Shown in pieces: positions 60,255 to 64,000 of a stretch of 64,000 nucleotides of DNA. Position numbers and translations under genes: made by a program. The notes below the pieces were generated by a model. It ran no database searches and had not been told where the DNA came from. It worked only from the letters and a program-made list of their open reading frames with translations. The stretch comes from Herbaspirillum sp. SJZ106 (GTDB lineage Bacteria > Pseudomonadota > Gammaproteobacteria > Burkholderiales > Burkholderiaceae_D), in the NCBI RefSeq assembly GCF_006715495.1, contig NZ_VFNI01000003.1, forward strand, positions 62,001 to 126,000, read 5' to 3'. The stretch's first letter is position 1, and each line of letters begins with the position of its first letter.

Positions 60255-61223
60255 ATGCTGATCAAGATACGCCCCGACCAGATCGAGATACCTACCGCCT
60301 CGGAGATCACCCCCAGGGAGATCTACCTCGCGCGCCGCAGCTTCATGGCCAAGGTCGCGGCCGGCGCGGCGCTGGCCGGCGGCTGGGGCGCTTTTCCGCA
60401 AGCGTTCGCGCAGCAGGGCCGGAAGCTGCCGGCCAGGCTCAATAACGCCTACGCGGTGATGGACAAGCAGACCGCCTACAAGGACGCCACCACCTACAAC
60501 AACTTCTACGAATTCGGCACCGACAAGGCCGATCCGGCCAGGAACGCCGGCACCTTGAAGACCAACCCGTGGACGGTGGATATCGAAGGCGAGGTCAAGA
60601 AGCCCTTCACGCTGGACCTGGAGGCGCTGCTGAAACTGGCGCCGCTGGAAGAGCGCGTCTACCGCCTGCGCTGTGTCGAGGGTTGGTCGATGGTGATCCC
60701 CTGGATCGGCTATTCGCTGTCGGCGCTGATCAGGAAGGCCGAGCCCACCGGCAACGCCAAGTATGTGGAATTCGTCACCCTGGCCGACAAGAAGCAGATG
60801 CCCGGCATCTCCGACCCCATCCTCAACTGGCCCTACCGCGAAGGCCTGCGCATGGACGAGGCCAACCATCCGCTGGCATTGCTGGCCTTCGGCATGTACG
60901 GCGAGGTGCTGCCCAACCAGAACGGCGCGCCGGTGCGCATCGTCGTGCCGTGGAAGTACGGCTTCAAGTCGGCCAAGTCGATCGTCAAGATCCGTTTCGT
61001 CAAGGACGAGCCCAAGACCGCGTGGAACATGTATGCGGCGCAGGAATACGGCTTCTATTCCAATGTCAATCCCAACGTCGACCACCCGCGCTGGTCGCAG
61101 GCCACCGAGCGCCGCATCGGCGAAGACGGTTTCTTCGCGCCCAAGCGCAAGACGCTGATGTTCAACGGCTACAACGACGTGGCCGGGCTGTACTCGGGCA
61201 TGGATCTGCGCAAGTTCTTTTGA
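60255..61223 (+). CDS. msrP: Periplasmic methionine sulfoxide reductase, catalytic subunit
   Basis: 322 aa molybdoenzyme (YedY). Twin-arginine signal [20 protein letters not shown]; then [36 protein letters not shown] and [24 protein letters not shown], whose Cys ligates molybdenum. [19 protein letters not shown] and [21 protein letters not shown] are diagnostic. ATG 60255 is preceded by GCGAGAG. Repairs oxidised methionines of envelope proteins. Confidence 0.97.
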   Translation: MLIKIRPDQIEIPTASEITPREIYLARRSFMAKVAAGAALAGGWGAFPQAFAQQGRKLPARLNNAYAVMDKQTAYKDATTYNNFYEFGTDKADPARNAGTLKTNPWTVDIEGEVKKPFTLDLEALLKLAPLEERVYRLRCVEGWSMVIPWIGYSLSALIRKAEPTGNAKYVEFVTLADKKQMPGISDPILNWPYREGLRMDEANHPLALLAFGMYGEVLPNQNGAPVRIVVPWKYGFKSAKSIVKIRFVKDEPKTAWNMYAAQEYGFYSNVNPNVDHPRWSQATERRIGEDGFFAPKRKTLMFNGYNDVAGLYSGMDLRKFF

Positions 61224-61235
61224 GCTAAGGTTCCC

Positions 61236-61925
61236 ATGCAACTCGCTCCCTCCGCCCTCCGCAACCTCGCGCCGCGCACGGTCAACGTGTTGTGGTGGCT
61301 GTCCCTGGCGCTGGCCTTCGTGCCGTTGGCGCGGCTGGTGGCGCTGGGCTTTACCGGCGGGCTGGGCGCCAATCCGCTGGAGTTCATCACCCACAGCACC
61401 GGCGACTGGACGCTCTATTTCTTTTGCATCACGCTGGCGGTGACGCCGCTGCGCAAGATCACCGGCATCAACTGGCTGGTGAAGCTGCGCCGCATGCTGG
61501 GGTTGATGGCCTTCCTTTACCTGAGCCTGCACTTCACTACGTTTGTCTGGTTCGACCATTTCTTCGACCTTGGCGAGATCTGGAAAGACATCGTCAAGCG
61601 GCCTTTCATCACGGTGGGGGCGACGGCGCTGCTGCTGTCCATCCCGCTGGCCGCCACCAGCACCAACGGTATGGTGCGCCGCCTGGGAGGCAAGCGCTGG
61701 CAGCTCCTGCATCGCCTGATCTACCTCATCGTGCCGCTGGGCGTATTGCATTATTGGTGGGACAAGGCCGGCAAGAACCTGATCGCGCAGCCGCTGCTGT
61801 TTGCCGTGCTGGTGGGCGCGTTGCTGGCGTTGCGCCTGCTGTGGCGCCAGACGAAGAAAGGGCGGGAGAACGGGCGGGAGCAGGCCCCGGCGGCACAGGG
61901 GCCGGCTTCGGTGACGCGCTCCTGA
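61236..61925 (+). CDS. msrQ: Haem-binding membrane subunit MsrQ
   Basis: 229 aa, about six helices. LEFITHSTGDWTLYFFCITLAVTPLRKITG, RRMLGLMAFLYLSLHFTTFVWFDHFF and KRWQLLHRLIYLIVPLGVLHYWW carry the conserved haem-ligand His residues. It passes electrons from the quinone pool or flavin reductase to MsrP. 12 bp after msrP. Confidence 0.96.
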   Translation: MQLAPSALRNLAPRTVNVLWWLSLALAFVPLARLVALGFTGGLGANPLEFITHSTGDWTLYFFCITLAVTPLRKITGINWLVKLRRMLGLMAFLYLSLHFTTFVWFDHFFDLGEIWKDIVKRPFITVGATALLLSIPLAATSTNGMVRRLGGKRWQLLHRLIYLIVPLGVLHYWWDKAGKNLIAQPLLFAVLVGALLALRLLWRQTKKGRENGREQAPAAQGPASVTRS

Positions 61926-62004
61926 CCGAGCGTGGCGCGGTGCCGTTGACCGGCGCGTTTTGTTTTGATTTGAAGTCGACCTCACTTCCGTTGCGGAGAA
62001 AACC

Positions 62005-62709
62005 ATGTCCATCCTGAAACCCGTCGCCATCGTATCGGCGGCCGCCGCGCTGTGCCTGGCGCTGGCATCCATGGCGCGCGTCAATGCCGCCGAACCCGCG
62101 GTTGCCGTGCCCGCCGCGGTCGGCAAGGCGCAGCTCTCCTCGACCGCGCAAAGCGAAACCATCGTGCTGGCCGGCGGCTGCTTCTGGGGCGTGCAGGGCG
62201 TGTTCCAGCACACCCAGGGCGTACTGCGCGCGCTGTCCGGCTATGCCGGCGGCAAGCGCGAGGCGGCGACCTACGAGATGGTCAGCAGCGGCGGCACCGG
62301 CCATGCCGAAGCGGTGCAGGTGACCTATGACCCGCGCAAGATCTCCTTCGGCCAGATCCTGCAGATTTATTTTTCGGTGGCGCACGACCCAACCCAGCTG
62401 AACCGCCAGGGGCCCGACCATGGCACGCAGTACCGTTCGGCCATCTTCACCGCCAGCCAGCAACAGCAGCAGGCGGCCGAGGCCTATATCGCCCAGATCA
62501 ACGCCGCGAGGGTGTTTTCTTCGCCCATCGTGACGCAGGTGACGGCGTTGCAGGGTTTCTACCCGGCCGAGGACTACCACCAGGACTACGCCACCCTGCA
62601 CCCCAACCAGCCCTATATCGCCTATAACGACCTGCCCAAGATCGCCAACCTGCAAAAGATGTATCCGGCCATCTACCGGGCCGATCCGGTCCTGGTGATG
62701 AAACGCTGA
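62005..62709 (+). CDS. msrA: Exported peptide methionine sulfoxide reductase MsrA
   Basis: 234 aa. An N-terminal signal (MSILKPVAIVSAAAALCLAL...RVNAAE) is followed by the MsrA domain: ETIVLAGGCFWGVQGVFQHTQGV with catalytic Cys in GCFWG, GYAGGKREAATYEMVSSGGTGHAEAVQVTYDP and HDPTQLNRQGPDHGTQYRSAIF. Export is unusual compared with cytosolic MsrA and fits the periplasmic MsrPQ next door. AGAAAACC precedes the ATG. Confidence 0.94.
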   Translation: MSILKPVAIVSAAAALCLALASMARVNAAEPAVAVPAAVGKAQLSSTAQSETIVLAGGCFWGVQGVFQHTQGVLRALSGYAGGKREAATYEMVSSGGTGHAEAVQVTYDPRKISFGQILQIYFSVAHDPTQLNRQGPDHGTQYRSAIFTASQQQQQAAEAYIAQINAARVFSSPIVTQVTALQGFYPAEDYHQDYATLHPNQPYIAYNDLPKIANLQKMYPAIYRADPVLVMKR

Positions 62710-62770
62710 CGCCGTCCATGTGCGCGGGGAAGGATGAGACAATACGGCGCATCGTATCGTCCGTCCCGCC

Positions 62771-64000
62771 ATGAACCCGACCGAAACCCTGAGACAAGCC
62801 TTCCAGCTGTTCGAGCAAGAACATTACGCCGCCGCCGAGCAGATGCTGTTTGATCTGCTGGAGAGCGAGCCGGATCATGTGCAGGTGCTGCATCTGCTGG
62901 GCAGCGTGGCGGCGGCGCAAGCGCACTTCGAGGAGGCGGCCGTGGTGTTGCAACGCGCCTTGCGCCTGCTGCCGGCAAACGCCCGGGAGGCATTGCCGAT
63001 CCGCTACAAGCTGGGCCGCGCCTTCTACGAACTGGGCCGGGTTGAAGACGCCTTCCTGTTGTATCGCGCGCTGATAGAAGCGGGCCACCGGATGCCCGAA
63101 CTCTTTGTCGCCGCATCCGCCGCGCTGCAAGCGATGTCGCCCTCGGGCAAGAACGACGCGCAAGCCATTGCCTTATTGGACGAGGCCTTGCAGCTGCAGG
63201 CCGATGTGCCCGATACCTGGCACCGCAAGGCCATGCTGCACGAGCGCCTCAAGGACTGGCAAGCCGCGCGCGCCAGCGTGCAGCAGGCGCTGCGGCTGGA
63301 CGACCGGCGCGCCGTCTACTGGCACGATGCCGGCGCGGCTGAGCACGCGCTGGGCGACTTCGACACGGCCCTCAAGTTCTACGACCAGGCGCTCATTCTC
63401 GATCCCGATTACGTCGATGCCCATGTCAGCCGCGGCACCAGCCTGGCGCGCCTGCGGCAATACGACGACGCCATCGACAGCTACCGCCGCGCGCTCAGGC
63501 TGAAGCCGGACGATCCCGAGGCCAAGCTCAACCTGGCGCTTTCGCTGTTGGTGCTGGGCCGTTTCGAGGAGGCCTTGCCGCTCTACGAATGGCGCTGGGA
63601 AGGGCGCAGCGCGGATCCCTACCGCCACGCGGCGATTCCCGCCTGGAACGGCGCCACGCCGCTGCGCGGCAAACGCATCCTGCTGTGGGCGGAGCAGGGC
63701 TACGGCGACATCATCCAATTCATCCGCTATGCGCTGCAGATCGCCGAGGCCGGCGCGCAAGTGGTGCTCGAAGTGCCGGCCAACCAGTTGCCCCTGCTGG
63801 CGAGCCTGCCGTCTTCCTCGCCATGGGAAACGGTGGCCATCGGCGAACCGGTGCCGCCAGTGGATTGCCAGTTGCCGATGATGAGCCTGCCGCTGGTCTG
63901 CAATACGCGATACGGCGATATTCCCGCCCCCGTGCCCTACCTGCATGCCGACGACGCGCGCAAGCAGGCATGGATGGCGCGCATCGATGCGCTGGCGCCG
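62771..64000 (+). CDS. TPR protein with glycosyltransferase-like C-terminal domain (cut by window edge)
   Basis: At least 410 aa, open to the window end. Repeats of TPR type from residue 4 on (TLRQAFQLFEQEHYAAAEQML, HLLGSVAAAQAHFEEAAVVL, DAGAAEHALGDFDTALKFYDQALILDPDY, SRGTSLARLRQYDDAIDSYRRALRLKPDD), then YEWRWEGRS, RGKRILLWAEQGYGDIIQFIRYALQIAEAGAQVVLEV, the start of a GT-B/heptosyltransferase-like domain. Such proteins occur in surface glycosylation or motility loci. ATG 62771 has no strong ribosome binding site. Confidence 0.85.
   Translation, partial: MNPTETLRQAFQLFEQEHYAAAEQMLFDLLESEPDHVQVLHLLGSVAAAQAHFEEAAVVLQRALRLLPANAREALPIRYKLGRAFYELGRVEDAFLLYRALIEAGHRMPELFVAASAALQAMSPSGKNDAQAIALLDEALQLQADVPDTWHRKAMLHERLKDWQAARASVQQALRLDDRRAVYWHDAGAAEHALGDFDTALKFYDQALILDPDYVDAHVSRGTSLARLRQYDDAIDSYRRALRLKPDDPEAKLNLALSLLVLGRFEEALPLYEWRWEGRSADPYRHAAIPAWNGATPLRGKRILLWAEQGYGDIIQFIRYALQIAEAGAQVVLEVPANQLPLLASLPSSSPWETVAIGEPVPPVDCQLPMMSLPLVCNTRYGDIPAPVPYLHADDARKQAWMARIDALAP

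Overview
The window is GC-rich, densely packed chromosomal DNA of a betaproteobacterium. Gene content and protein style (ssu operon ending in ssuF, cysTWA followed by cysB, EF-P with Arg32 next to earP, CydP beside a bd oxidase) fit Oxalobacteraceae, most probably Herbaspirillum or a close relative. This placement is inference from recognised families; no database was searched. No phage, transposase, plasmid gene or CRISPR array was seen.

Layout. (1) 1-12.7 kb, sulfur acquisition: start of an IclR regulator, a sulfate-binding protein (sbp), an alkanesulfonate operon ssuE-A-D-C-(48-aa ORF)-B-F followed by a degenerate EAL protein and a small hydrolase, then cysT-W-A-cysB. (2) 12.7-16.4 kb: scattered small genes (GNAT acetyltransferase, 58-aa protein, M15 peptidase, small lipoprotein, DUF2233 protein), a possible structured sRNA and several terminators. 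(3) 16.8-21.7 kb: a complete branched-chain amino acid ABC operon. (4) 21.8-31.7 kb: two near-duplicate family-3 binding proteins flanking a small protein and an IclR regulator; the second heads an operon of polar amino acid ABC transporter, aminotransferase, RraA-type aldolase, lactonase-like amidohydrolase and MFS exporter, which reads as an uncharacterised catabolic pathway. (5) 31.8-38.7 kb: metG, apbC/mrp, DUF4399, gltX and an Ala/Glu tRNA array with internal duplications. (6) 38.8-43.5 kb: a methylglutaconyl-CoA hydratase-like enzyme, an ECF sigma factor operon with a small membrane protein and ferredoxin, a DJ-1/PfpI protein and a LysR regulator. (7) 43.7-49.7 kb: binding protein-mmsA-mmsB, and denD divergent from an FCD-GntR regulator with an operator-like palindrome between them. 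(8) 49.7-53 kb: efp-earP, then ohrR-ohr with a clear OhrR-type palindrome. (9) 53-57.5 kb: gbsR-like regulator, cydP, cydA, cydB, cydX and DUF2867, preceded by an 18-bp perfect palindrome. (10) 57.9-62.7 kb: a two-component system divergent from msrP-msrQ-msrA with a CusR/HprR-like box between them. (11) 62.8 kb to the end: start of a TPR glycosyltransferase-like gene.

Themes. Sulfur runs through the window: sulfate and sulfonate uptake, methionine sulfoxide repair and thiol peroxide defence. ABC operons repeatedly carry a terminator-like hairpin just after the binding-protein gene, which would give excess binding protein over membrane components. Several start codons were moved inward from the longest possible frame on the basis of ribosome binding sites or signal peptides; each case is stated.
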